Shown here: piece after piece, positions 48,838-56,875 of the stretch | Position numbering within the stretch: position 1 is the stretch's first letter | Layout: each line of letters starts with the position of its first letter | Assembly: GCF_030384665.1 (NCBI RefSeq) | Contig: NC_083673.1 | Coordinates: 1,869,501 to 1,933,500, forward strand | Reading direction: 5' to 3' | Length of the DNA stretch: 64,000 bases | Source: Lodderomyces elongisporus | Lineage: Eukaryota; Ascomycota; Pichiomycetes; Serinales; Debaryomycetaceae | Made by a program: the position numbers and the translations under genes | The notes under the pieces: model-generated | The model's input: the letters and a program-made list of their open reading frames with translations, nothing else | What the model was told of the DNA's origin: nothing | Databases searched by the model: none

Positions 48838-50871
48838 ATGGCACCGAAAGTGAAAAAGACACAGCAAAAGAAGGATGCATCCGATGAGAAGCTTCAAGCA
48901 GTTGTCTTGACGGACTCTTTTGAGACAAGGTTCATGCCATTATCAGCAACTACGCCTCGATGTCTTCTCCCCTTGGTTAATGTCCCATTGATTGAATACA
49001 CTTTGGAGTTTTTGGCAAATGCCGAGTTGAGCGATGTTATCCTAGTCTGTTCATCACACCATGAGAAAATCCAACACTACATCGAGCACTCCAAATGGAG
49101 CCGACCAAACTCTCCGATCCAGATTACCTTGGTGATGTCATTGGAATCAAGATCTGTTGGTGATGCAATGAGAGATATCGACAATCGTGGTCTCATTACT
49201 GGAGACTTCCTCTTGGTCTCTGGAGACGTTGTTACCAATATTGATTTTAAAAAAGCTTTGAGTTTCCATAAACAAAAATCACAACTGGACAAAAATCACA
49301 TGGTAACCATGATTTTGAACAAGGCATCTCCCGTGCACCGTACCAGATCCAAAATTGACCCAGGTACATTTGTTCTTGATAAAGCAACCAATAGATGTGT
49401 GTTTTATCAAGAGATTCCTAATGGTAAGAGCAGTTTGGATATTGATCCTGAACTCTTGGAAGGCGACGACTTTGCCATCCGTAATGACTTGATTGATTGT
49501 CATTTGGATATTTGTACACCACATGTGCCACAAATCTTTCAAGAAAATTTTGATTACCAATATTTGAGAAGTGATTTTTTGAAAGGTGTTTTGACTTCGG
49601 ACTTGTTAAGAAAAACCATTTATGCATATCTTAGCGAAGAGAGCTCAGATTATTCTGCAAGAGTCGAGAGTTGGGAGACTTATAAAGCAGTCTCACAAGA
49701 TGTGCTTGGTAGATGGACTTATCCAATACTGCCAGATTGTAATTTGGCCGACGACACGACATACTCGTATGAGTTCAACAATGTATACAAGGAAGAAAAA
49801 GTCATTCTTGCGCAGTCATGTAAGATTGGCTCTTCGACTGCCATTGGAAGAAATTCCAAGATTGGCGAAGGTACATTTGTTGCACAATCCGTAATTGGAA
49901 GAGATTGTCAGATTGGAAACAATGTTACCATTCGTAACTCATACGTGTTGGATGGTGTAACTGTTGAAGATGACTGTATCCTTGAGGGATGTGTCGTGGC
50001 ATCCGGTGCCGTATTACAAAAAGAAGCACATTTACCACCATCTACAGTGATCAACTATAATGCTAAAGTTGGTAGTGGGCTATACTTTTCTGGAAATAGG
50101 CAAAATGAGAATAAAAGTCGCAATATCAATGGTAACAACATCAACAATGATGATGATGATGATGATGAAGAGGAAGAGGAAGAAGAAGGTGATGATGATG
50201 ATGTTGATGATGAAGAAGATGAAGATTATGAAGATTATGATAATACAGACTCTAGTCTTGAAAAACCTTCATTTTACCTGTTGTCAAATATCTCCGATGA
50301 TTCGATAGCCTCAGTAAGCGACAAGAAAAAAAGACGTCCATCTCGAAGGAGATATTCTGCCAACTCAATGATGTCAGAGTATGATGATGAACAGTTCGAT
50401 GTCGAGGGTCTTGCCACAGTTTCACGAGCAATCGAGAATAACCATGATATTGATACAGCATTGTTGGAACTAAATACATTGAGAATGTCAATGAATGTTA
50501 CATACCATGACGTCAGGTCTGTTACTAGTGAAGCAATTTTGAAAAAGGTAAATGAATTTGTAACAACAGACACATTGAAGCCCCAAGAAGCTACAGTTAA
50601 ACTTTTTACGCATTGGGGTAAAATGTTTAAGCGTCAAGTGTTTAGTCCAGAAGAAGAAGTTGATCTTTTGCAAATTCTTGAAAGTGATATATCACAAATG
50701 GACTCCTCATTTAATCAAGTTGTTTTATTCTGTGTTTTAAAAACTTTGTACGATATTGATGTTGTTGAAGAAGAGAATATTTTGCAATGGTGGAACAAAG
50801 GAGAAGAGTCCTCGGTTAGAACACTTGCTGTTAAATTTATAAATTGGTTAGAAGAAGCTGAAGAAGAGTAA
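48838..50871 (+). CDS. GCD6: translation initiation factor eIF2B epsilon subunit
   Basis: Catalytic subunit of the guanine-nucleotide exchange factor for eIF2, central to general amino-acid control. The 677-residue protein (yeast 712) has an N-terminal nucleotidyl-transferase-like domain (about 18-260: VVLTDSFETRFMPLS, PLVNVPLIEYTLEFL). Left-handed beta-helix hexapeptide repeats follow (about 325-405: IGSSTAIGRNSKIGEGTFV, QIGNNVTIRNS). A long acidic insert of Asp/Glu (about 435-467) precedes the C-terminal W2/HEAT domain (about 510-677), which carries the catalytic surface and ends in acidic/aromatic residues (FINWLEEAEEE). It starts at the ATG at 48838. Confidence 0.96.
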   Translation: MAPKVKKTQQKKDASDEKLQAVVLTDSFETRFMPLSATTPRCLLPLVNVPLIEYTLEFLANAELSDVILVCSSHHEKIQHYIEHSKWSRPNSPIQITLVMSLESRSVGDAMRDIDNRGLITGDFLLVSGDVVTNIDFKKALSFHKQKSQLDKNHMVTMILNKASPVHRTRSKIDPGTFVLDKATNRCVFYQEIPNGKSSLDIDPELLEGDDFAIRNDLIDCHLDICTPHVPQIFQENFDYQYLRSDFLKGVLTSDLLRKTIYAYLSEESSDYSARVESWETYKAVSQDVLGRWTYPILPDCNLADDTTYSYEFNNVYKEEKVILAQSCKIGSSTAIGRNSKIGEGTFVAQSVIGRDCQIGNNVTIRNSYVLDGVTVEDDCILEGCVVASGAVLQKEAHLPPSTVINYNAKVGSGLYFSGNRQNENKSRNINGNNINNDDDDDDEEEEEEEGDDDDVDDEEDEDYEDYDNTDSSLEKPSFYLLSNISDDSIASVSDKKKRRPSRRRYSANSMMSEYDDEQFDVEGLATVSRAIENNHDIDTALLELNTLRMSMNVTYHDVRSVTSEAILKKVNEFVTTDTLKPQEATVKLFTHWGKMFKRQVFSPEEEVDLLQILESDISQMDSSFNQVVLFCVLKTLYDIDVVEEENILQWWNKGEESSVRTLAVKFINWLEEAEEE

Positions 50872-51334
50872 ATGAGAATACAAAAATCTGACATGGTATA
50901 TATCAATATGATATATGGTATATAAAGTCTTTTGAAAAAGATATTTGACCATAAATGTAGAAAAGGACATAGATATGGACATGGACATGAAAATAAAGGC
51001 TAGACCATACCACTCGATATATTTATTTATACAATCTATTATAGTGTGTGCCGCAATGCATGTGAAATTTTCGTTTTTTTCTTTTTGTTACTTTTTTTTT
51101 TTTCTTTCTTTTTTTTTTTTCTCTCTTCTTGTCTGCTCTCCCCAGTCTCACGCGTTTCTGTTTCTCGTTTAATTTTACAGATCAGATGATACGATATGAT
51201 GTCTACTTTATAAACGACAACTTACTTAAACTCTGTAAAATCCCGTCCTCTTCTTCCCCCTCTCCTCAAACCCAGCACACACAGATCAACCACACGCCAT
51301 TTTCAACTGACTCTCTTACTCGTTAAAGAAGTCA
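50872..51334. promoter_or_regulatory. GCD6 3' region and ERG1 promoter
   Basis: 463 bp with T-rich runs (51065-51130) and the short ERG1 leader. Around 51188-51196 the minus strand reads ATCGTATC, a 6-of-7 match to the sterol-response core TCGTATA bound by Upc2 in fungi. It is a candidate only. Confidence 0.4.
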
Positions 51335-52816
51335 ATGACCCAAGATTATGATGCTATTATTATAGGTGCAGGGGTTGTGGGCCCTTGCATAGCAACAGCA
51401 TTTGCAAGACAAGGCAGAAAAGTATTAATCTTGGAAAGAGATTGGTCTAAACCAGATAGGATTGTGGGCGAGCTTATGCAACCAGCTGGAGTTAAAGCCT
51501 TACGTGAACTAGGAATGGCAAAGGCTGTCAACCATATAAATGCAGTGCCCTGTACTGGTTACTATGTGAAATACTTTGATCACCATGTGACCATTGACTA
51601 CCCCACCAAGGAAGTAGCTCAAGTGACAAACCCAATGAAACCAATAAACGAGATTACAACTCCTGAAAATGAGAAAATAGGCCTGGACTTGACATTAAAT
51701 ATGAAAGAATGGGATGAAGATGAAAAAGTAAGAGGAGTTGCGTTCCATCACGGTGATTTTTTGCAAAATCTTCGAGCCATTTGCAAAAACGAACCAAATG
51801 TCACAGCTGTTGAAGCAACCGTAACAAAAATTCTTCGAGACGAAAATGACACTGCAATTGGAGTGAAAGCAAAGCAAAGAGAGAATGATGAAATTGTTGA
51901 ATACCATGGTAAATTGATCATTAGTTGCGATGGAATTTACTCCAAATTTAGAAAAGAGTTGAGTCCCGATAATGTACCGACTATAGGCTCCTATTTTATT
52001 GGACTTTATTTGAAAAATGCCAATCTTCCAGCAAAGGGCAAAGGGCACGTTCTCTTGGGCGAGCATGCACCTGTTCTCATTTATCAAGTTTCTCCTACAG
52101 AAACCCGTGTTCTTTGTGCTTATAGATCAACGAAACCCCCTTCTGCGGCAAATAACGAAGTTTACAAGTACTTGAAGGATTCTGTGCTTCCGAATATACC
52201 AAAGGAAACTCTTCCAGCGTTTGCAGAGGCACTAGAAGCTAAACAATTTAGAATCATGCCAAATCAATATCTTTATGCCATGAAACAAGGTAAACAACGC
52301 GGCTTTATCCTTTTAGGTGACTCGCTCAATATGAGGCACCCGCTCACGGGTGGTGGAATGACTGTGGGGTTGAATGACGCTGTTTTGTTGGCTAAGTTAC
52401 TCAATCCACATAATGTCGACGATTTTGCCAATCATGATCTCATAAGTGAAAAGCTTGCTATTTTCCATCGAAAAAGAAAAAATTTGGATGCAGTTATTAA
52501 CACATTATCGATTGCATTATACTCTCTTTTTGCCGCCGACAAAAATTCGCTCGAGATTTTGCAAAAAGGATGTTTTAAATATTTTGAACGTGGCGGCGAA
52601 TGTGTCAATGGACCTATTGGGCTACTTAGTGGAATGTTACCATTTCCAATGCTATTGTTCAATCATTTCTTTAGCGTTGCATTCTATTCGATATATGTCA
52701 ATTTTATTGCGAGGGGTTTTGCTGGTTTTCCCATTGCAATTTACGAAGCATTCGACGTGTTGTTTACTGCAGTAGTAATCTTTACGCCGTATTTATGGAA
52801 AGAGTTGGTGAGGTAG
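51335..52816 (+). CDS. ERG1: squalene epoxidase (squalene monooxygenase)
   Basis: FAD enzyme converting squalene to 2,3-oxidosqualene in ergosterol synthesis; ER/lipid-droplet membrane; target of allylamines. The 493 residues fit the family (yeast 496). The N-terminal dinucleotide fold reads IIIGAGVVGPC with ILERDW (residues about 8-40). The DG motif is in IISCDGIYSKFRKEL. The GD motif and family signature are GFILLGDSLNMRHPLTGGGMTVGLND (about 324-349). Hydrophobic C-terminal segments (about 428-490) anchor it to the membrane. It starts at the ATG at 51335. Confidence 0.97.
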   Translation: MTQDYDAIIIGAGVVGPCIATAFARQGRKVLILERDWSKPDRIVGELMQPAGVKALRELGMAKAVNHINAVPCTGYYVKYFDHHVTIDYPTKEVAQVTNPMKPINEITTPENEKIGLDLTLNMKEWDEDEKVRGVAFHHGDFLQNLRAICKNEPNVTAVEATVTKILRDENDTAIGVKAKQRENDEIVEYHGKLIISCDGIYSKFRKELSPDNVPTIGSYFIGLYLKNANLPAKGKGHVLLGEHAPVLIYQVSPTETRVLCAYRSTKPPSAANNEVYKYLKDSVLPNIPKETLPAFAEALEAKQFRIMPNQYLYAMKQGKQRGFILLGDSLNMRHPLTGGGMTVGLNDAVLLAKLLNPHNVDDFANHDLISEKLAIFHRKRKNLDAVINTLSIALYSLFAADKNSLEILQKGCFKYFERGGECVNGPIGLLSGMLPFPMLLFNHFFSVAFYSIYVNFIARGFAGFPIAIYEAFDVLFTAVVIFTPYLWKELVR

Positions 52817-52831
52817 TTTTTGATTGATAAA

Positions 52832-52876
52832 GATTTAACAGATTTTAACAGATTTTAACAGATTTTAACAGATTTA
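52832..52876. repeat. 10-bp tandem repeat GATTTTAACA, about 4.5 units
   Basis: Directly follows the ERG1 stop codon by about 16 bp, so it lies in the 3' UTR/terminator region. Confidence 0.95.
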
Positions 52877-53150
52877 CAAAGCTAGTTTATGGTTTAATAA
52901 ATAATTTAGATTATCGTGTCGATACTGCATGTCCAGTCTAATGTCTAGCAATAAAGAAATTAAAACCATCAACCTATACAAATTTTGACCTTTAGTAAAA
53001 GTAAGATAGTCTTGTGTCTTTCATCAACACACCAGTTGAGGGTAGAAAAAATCAAACTTTAGATCAAAAAAAAAACAACAAATAAACAAAGAAACGAAAT
53101 GAAAGATGAATGCAAAAAAATTTTTTGTCTTAGATAGGTGCAAAAAAATG

Positions 53151-53256
53151 TGCTTCCAGTGAGGATCGAACTCACGATCTTCGCGTAGCTAATTTAACCC
53201 AAAGGGTCGAACACATCTATAAGCACGAGGCATTAACCAAACTATGCTATGGAAGC
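53151..53256 (-). tRNA. tRNA-Ile(UAU) with a 31-nt intron
   Basis: The minus strand folds as a cloverleaf. The acceptor stem is GCTTCCA/TGGAAGC with discriminator A. The D-arm is GCAT...ATGC. The anticodon stem is TCGTG/CGCGA with loop CTTATA plus A, anticodon TAT. The T-arm is GTGAG-TTCGATC-CTCAC. The anticodon stem-loop TCGTGCTTATAACGCGA, once spliced, is the one of yeast tRNA-Ile(UAU). A 31-nt intron sits at the canonical position 37/38. The mature RNA is 75 nt before CCA addition. In yeasts this minor isoacceptor, with U34 modified to pseudouridine, reads the rare AUA codon. Confidence 0.93.
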
Positions 53257-53339
53257 TTAAGACTAAAAGCGCTACCACTAAAACAAGTGTGCCAAATTGC
53301 TTGAAGTCGTGTAAATTGTAGCGCAAGCAACATAAGAAT

Positions 53340-53549
53340 CTATCCAAAAACCTGAATTATGTCATTTTTTTCAATTCCTATTGTTAGTTTTGTAGACAGA
53401 TTATTGGTTTGACTTAAACGGATTTGCAAAGGTCCTAATATATAGTCTTCCTCGTTTTCAACAAATTCGAACCATCTACTTTTCAATGCTTTAAAAGTGG
53501 TGTCCTTGGTTTTTGTAATATTCAAATTTGGGATGGAAATGATTAAAGT
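53340..53549 (-). pseudogene. orphan coding-like frame without ATG
   Basis: About 69 codons bounded by stops, with no in-frame ATG. The composition is strikingly protein-like (KALKSRWFEFVENEEDYIL, GPLQIRLSQTNNLS, KLTIGIEKNDIIQVFG). It could be the last exon of an unrecognised spliced gene (a TACTAAG branch-like site lies at about 53655-53661, but stops intervene), a relic, or chance. No family recognised. Confidence 0.25.
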
Positions 53550-54172
53550 TCATGTAAAGTTAAATAACAAAAATAGATACCAGATAGAGATTCTGTTTTT
53601 GTTTATATATTTTTTTAACCCTTTCGTCTTCTTCTTTATCCTTTTTTGATTTACTTAGTATCAAATATGAAAACTTGGCTATATCGGACTAACTCAATTT
53701 TGCAACCGTGGATTACATGAACTATACACTTGGTTTATTTATATGTTCTTTAAAAGCTATTGGCTTCTAAATGGTGCTTCAGGATAAAAGAAAGAAAAAA
53801 AGACAAAACATATAACAAAAAGAGCCAAAACAGACATCACTCTTAAAATTATAATACGAAAATTGTCACTTTGTCATTGGTAACATTCCCCCCCCTCTTT
53901 TTTTGTTTTCTTCTTGTTATCTTTTTGCTTTTTTTTGTTTTCTTTTTGTTATCATCTTTAATTGCATAGCTGAAAATGTAATTATAAAATCTTTGGAGAT
54001 GCTCTGATTTGTTTTTTGTCCCCTTTATTTTCTTGCAGAAAAATCTTTAGCGTGCAGAAAACGCATCTCGAAATATCGCATCTCACAAGCTTTCAATATC
54101 CAACGAGCTCAAATCACCATTCGTCAGGATAATTCATCATCTCTATTTTCTTATTTATATTTCCTTTAAACA

Positions 54173-55321
54173 ATGGCAGACAAAGTTAGATACTATTTGG
54201 AACAGTCAGTTCCTGAACTTGAAGACTTAAAAGTCAAGGGTCTATTTGACAAGAATGAGATCACCATGATCATGAGAAGAAGAACAGATTTCGAACATCG
54301 GATTTCTGGACGTGGAAGCAGACCCAGAGACTTTATCAAATATAGCGAGTTTGAGCAAAATCTCGAAAGATTGAGGAAGAAAAGATATAACAGATTGAAT
54401 AAAGTTGGATTGGTTGATACGAAGCCCAGCATTAGTGATTGGGCCGGTGTGCGCCGTGTAATGTTCATTTACGATAGAGCTACAAAGAGATTCCCGGGAG
54501 ACGATGACCTTTGGGGGCAATATTTGAAATTTGCCAAGACGAATGGAGCTATTAAAGCAGTCTATAAGATATATACAAGGTTGTTGCAGCTTCAACCACG
54601 TAACATCGAGGCTTGGTTATCAGCTGCCAAGTATGAGTTTGAAACAAATGGAAATGCAAAAGGAACAAGGCTTTTATTTCAACAAGCATTGAGATTAAAC
54701 CCCGAGTCCTTAGTATTGTGGTTGAACTATGCGCAATTTGAATTGACATACATCTCAAAATTGTTGGCGAGGAGAAAGCTTTTGGGTCTCATGACGGAAC
54801 AACAGCAGAAAGAAGACGAGGAGAAACAAAATAAAGATAAGGAGAGCGATGATATGATAGAGTTGAAAGGCGAAACATTAAAGAATTTGCCAGAAGCCGA
54901 CATGAACATGTTGGGAAACCCAGAGACCAATCCTGCTTTGAAGGGAGACGTCATGTTGGCCATTTTTGACTCGTGTATGGACAGATTTGAATCATTTGAA
55001 GTTGTGGATAAAATGTTGGAAATTGTAGACAAGTTTGATTTGAACAGGGATTACTTGTATCAGCACATCCTTTATTACATCCAGCAAAAGTTTCCAAACG
55101 ATGCCAGAACCGCGTTCATTGATGTAACTTTACCAATGAGAACATCCACCGATCCGCAAGATCTTCAGTTATCAGTAAACAAATTTATGGCTTACAAGCA
55201 AAAGCACAATGATCCGGTTTTGACGAAATTGTTCACTAATTATATAGAAGAGAAATTTGAAAACCAGCTGGAAAAGGTAACTCAGTTGGTTGATGCTATT
55301 GTCAAAAAGTGTCGAGCTTGA
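54173..55321 (+). CDS. UTP6: U3 snoRNP / SSU processome protein Utp6
   Basis: Part of the UTP-B subcomplex that assembles on pre-18S rRNA in the nucleolus. The 382-residue product (yeast 440) begins with the very conserved Utp6 N-terminus: VRYYLEQSVPELEDL, VKGLFDKNEITMIMRRRTDFEHRI. HAT-type half-TPR repeats follow (about 88-210: RVMFIYDRATKRFPGDDDLW, IYTRLLQLQPRNIEAWLSAAKYEFE, LLFQQALRLNPESLVLWLNYAQFE). The family block LPEADMNMLGNPETNPALKGDVML is at about 242-265. The C-terminal part is shorter than in S. cerevisiae. It starts at the ATG at 54173 and converges on RPS17. Confidence 0.95.
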   Translation: MADKVRYYLEQSVPELEDLKVKGLFDKNEITMIMRRRTDFEHRISGRGSRPRDFIKYSEFEQNLERLRKKRYNRLNKVGLVDTKPSISDWAGVRRVMFIYDRATKRFPGDDDLWGQYLKFAKTNGAIKAVYKIYTRLLQLQPRNIEAWLSAAKYEFETNGNAKGTRLLFQQALRLNPESLVLWLNYAQFELTYISKLLARRKLLGLMTEQQQKEDEEKQNKDKESDDMIELKGETLKNLPEADMNMLGNPETNPALKGDVMLAIFDSCMDRFESFEVVDKMLEIVDKFDLNRDYLYQHILYYIQQKFPNDARTAFIDVTLPMRTSTDPQDLQLSVNKFMAYKQKHNDPVLTKLFTNYIEEKFENQLEKVTQLVDAIVKKCRA

Positions 55322-55737
55322 AGAAGATGGCTTAAGAGTTTAATAGTTCATTGCCCCTAACTTCAGCTTTTTCTTTCTTTCTTTTTCTTTTTTATTTTCA
55401 ATTTAATTTCCGTTTAATAAAAATAGTTAGTAATACCAATTTACCGACTTCCAAAACTGTAGAGATTAAAGTTAGAAAATACACAACCATCTATCCTTCT
55501 CCTCGCAGTAGCTGAACAGAGTAAATATTGAAAATACAAGGAAGGCTCTCCACCTCTTGCTGTATTTAATACGGTTTGTCTTGTCGAGTCTCATCTCACC
55601 TCACCTCACCTTCCCTCAAATCGGATCGGATCGGATCAGATCGACTCATTCTCCAAAGTTATTACAAATGCATTTGTTTTCATTCACAATTTTATATCGT
55701 TTATTAATAATATGTACTCCAATTCACTTCACTCCCT
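55322..55737. other. convergent 3' region UTP6/RPS17
   Basis: Pyrimidine-rich run (55365-55392), CTCACC units (about 55591-55612) and GGATC units (about 55620-55645). No gene is seen. Confidence 0.55.
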
Positions 55738-56240
55738 TTAGTTTCTCTTAGCGAAACGTCTTGGTCCTCTTTGTGATGAAATGTTGACGGTTTGCAATGG
55801 AATCTTGAATCCCAAAGTCTTGACCAAGTCAGCGGTTTCAGCGTCAACTTCTAATTGACCGTTGGTGTGTGACAAGTCCAAGGCAGAAACTTCTGGAACG
55901 TATTGATCTTTTCTCTCTCTTTCTTCTTCTTGCAATTTGAATGAGATACCTCTAACTGGACCCTTTTGAATTCTCTTCATCAAGTGTGTGGTGTAACCAG
56001 CAATCTTGTTTCTCAATCTCTTGGATTGGATAACAGCGATTTCTGAAGTCAATCTCTTGTTGGTCTCAAAGTCCAAAGTCAACTTTGGGTAAAATCTTTC
56101 GATCAACACCTTGGAGGATCTCTTAACAGTCTTTGTTCTAACACGTCCCTATACCATATTGTTAGTATTCCTCATGCTTTCCCCACTATCGTAACTGTTC
56201 ATTTCATTGAACCTCTATGTGTATTGATTGTACATACCAT
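55738..56240 (-). CDS. RPS17: 40S ribosomal protein eS17, spliced
   Basis: Small-subunit ribosomal protein. Exon 1 is only the ATG (56238-56240). The intron is 56149-56237 (89 nt) with a perfect 5' site GTATGT, branch point TACTAAC (56161-56167) and 3' site TATAG. Exon 2 is 55738-56148. Spliced, it reads [24 protein letters not shown]... and gives 137 residues, the family length (136 in yeast), with the conserved block [25 protein letters not shown]. An intron right after the start codon is the same arrangement as in S. cerevisiae RPS17 genes. It is divergent from ADA2, with a Tbf1/Cbf1-like promoter. Confidence 0.97.
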
Positions 56241-56355
56241 ATTTGCTGATTATAACTTGGTGGTGATGTACTAAATGTCGTTGTTGGTTATAAGATTGAT
56301 GATGATTATAGCTGGAATTTTTTTTCTGGTTACGCATGCGGGTTGGAATTTGAAA

Positions 56356-56384
56356 AGCCCTAATTTTCAAAAAGGTCACATGAC
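56356..56384. promoter_or_regulatory. Tbf1 + Cbf1-like module of the RPS17 promoter
   Basis: AGCCCTAA (56356-56363, Tbf1-type RCCCTAA) and GTCACATGAC (56375-56384, Cbf1-type) lie 12 bp apart, about 115-145 bp upstream of the RPS17 ATG. In Candida, ribosomal protein genes are controlled by Tbf1 and Cbf1, unlike Rap1 control in S. cerevisiae, so the pair fits both the gene and the clade. Occupancy is inferred. Confidence 0.65.
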
Positions 56385-56543
56385 TTTGGTGACATCAATA
56401 ATGATTGTATAGAAAAAAAAATTACTCAAAAAGAAATTTCAAAATTGTAATGCTGCTAAACTACCAAGTGGTAGCGCATAACATTCGACATTTAACTACC
56501 TAGTTATGGGAATTGAAGTGCGAGGTGCGAAGTGCGAGGTGCT

Positions 56544-56564
56544 GGGGGGGGGGGGGGGGGGGGG
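56544..56564 (+). repeat. G21 homopolymer
   Basis: Longest G-run in the window, in the divergent RPS17/ADA2 promoter region on the plus strand. Confidence 0.95.
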
Positions 56565-56685
56565 AGAGAAGGCTATAGAGGAGTGCGAGCGGAACGATGG
56601 ACGAGAGTAGAGTGAGCGCCGCAAAAGATCAGGAAAGTCGGTGGCATGTGCGCGTTTTGTTGTCGTTTGTTTGTTCGTTCCGTCG

Positions 56686-56713
56686 TTCGTTTGTTTGTTT
56701 GTTTGTTTGTTTG

Positions 56714-56752
<39 letters not shown>

Positions 56753-56766
56753 GCTTGCTTGCTTGT
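56686..56766. repeat. GTTT/ACTT/GCTT tetranucleotide arrays
   Basis: Three adjoining tetranucleotide arrays, GTTT then ACTT then GCTT, together about 80 bp, starting some 190 bp upstream of ADA2. Confidence 0.93.
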
Positions 56767-56875
56767 GTTTATATGTTTGCTTGTCTGTTTGCTCATCTGT
56801 GCACATAAATGTATACATGTACAAGTAGATATACCAGTATATCTATATGAGTGTATTTATGAAATCTGGTAATAG

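Larger units (their letters stand above)
52817..54172. other. 1.36-kb intergenic region ERG1/UTP6 with a tRNA gene
   Basis: Holds 10-bp tandem repeats (52832-52876), the tRNA-Ile gene (53151-53256, minus) and an orphan coding-like frame (53340-53549, minus). The last 600 bp, T-rich with C8 at 53888-53895, are the UTP6 promoter. Confidence 0.6.
56241..56875. other. divergent promoter region RPS17/ADA2
   Basis: Contains the Tbf1/Cbf1 pair, GTGCGAGGTGCGAA-type repeats (56518-56542), G21, and tetranucleotide arrays GTTT then ACTT (about 56686-56766). An ATG frame (56597-56872) ends 3 bp before the ADA2 ATG but mostly translates the arrays. Confidence 0.6.

Noticed and set aside
48110..48928. 272-codon minus-strand frame across RCF2 and GCD6
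   Set aside because: Antisense shadow of RCF2 plus GAT/CATCTC repeats; His and Asp runs mirror the repeats.
56597..56872. 91-codon frame as an independent gene
   Set aside because: Mostly a translation of GTTT/ACTT tetranucleotide arrays; at most a uORF of ADA2.
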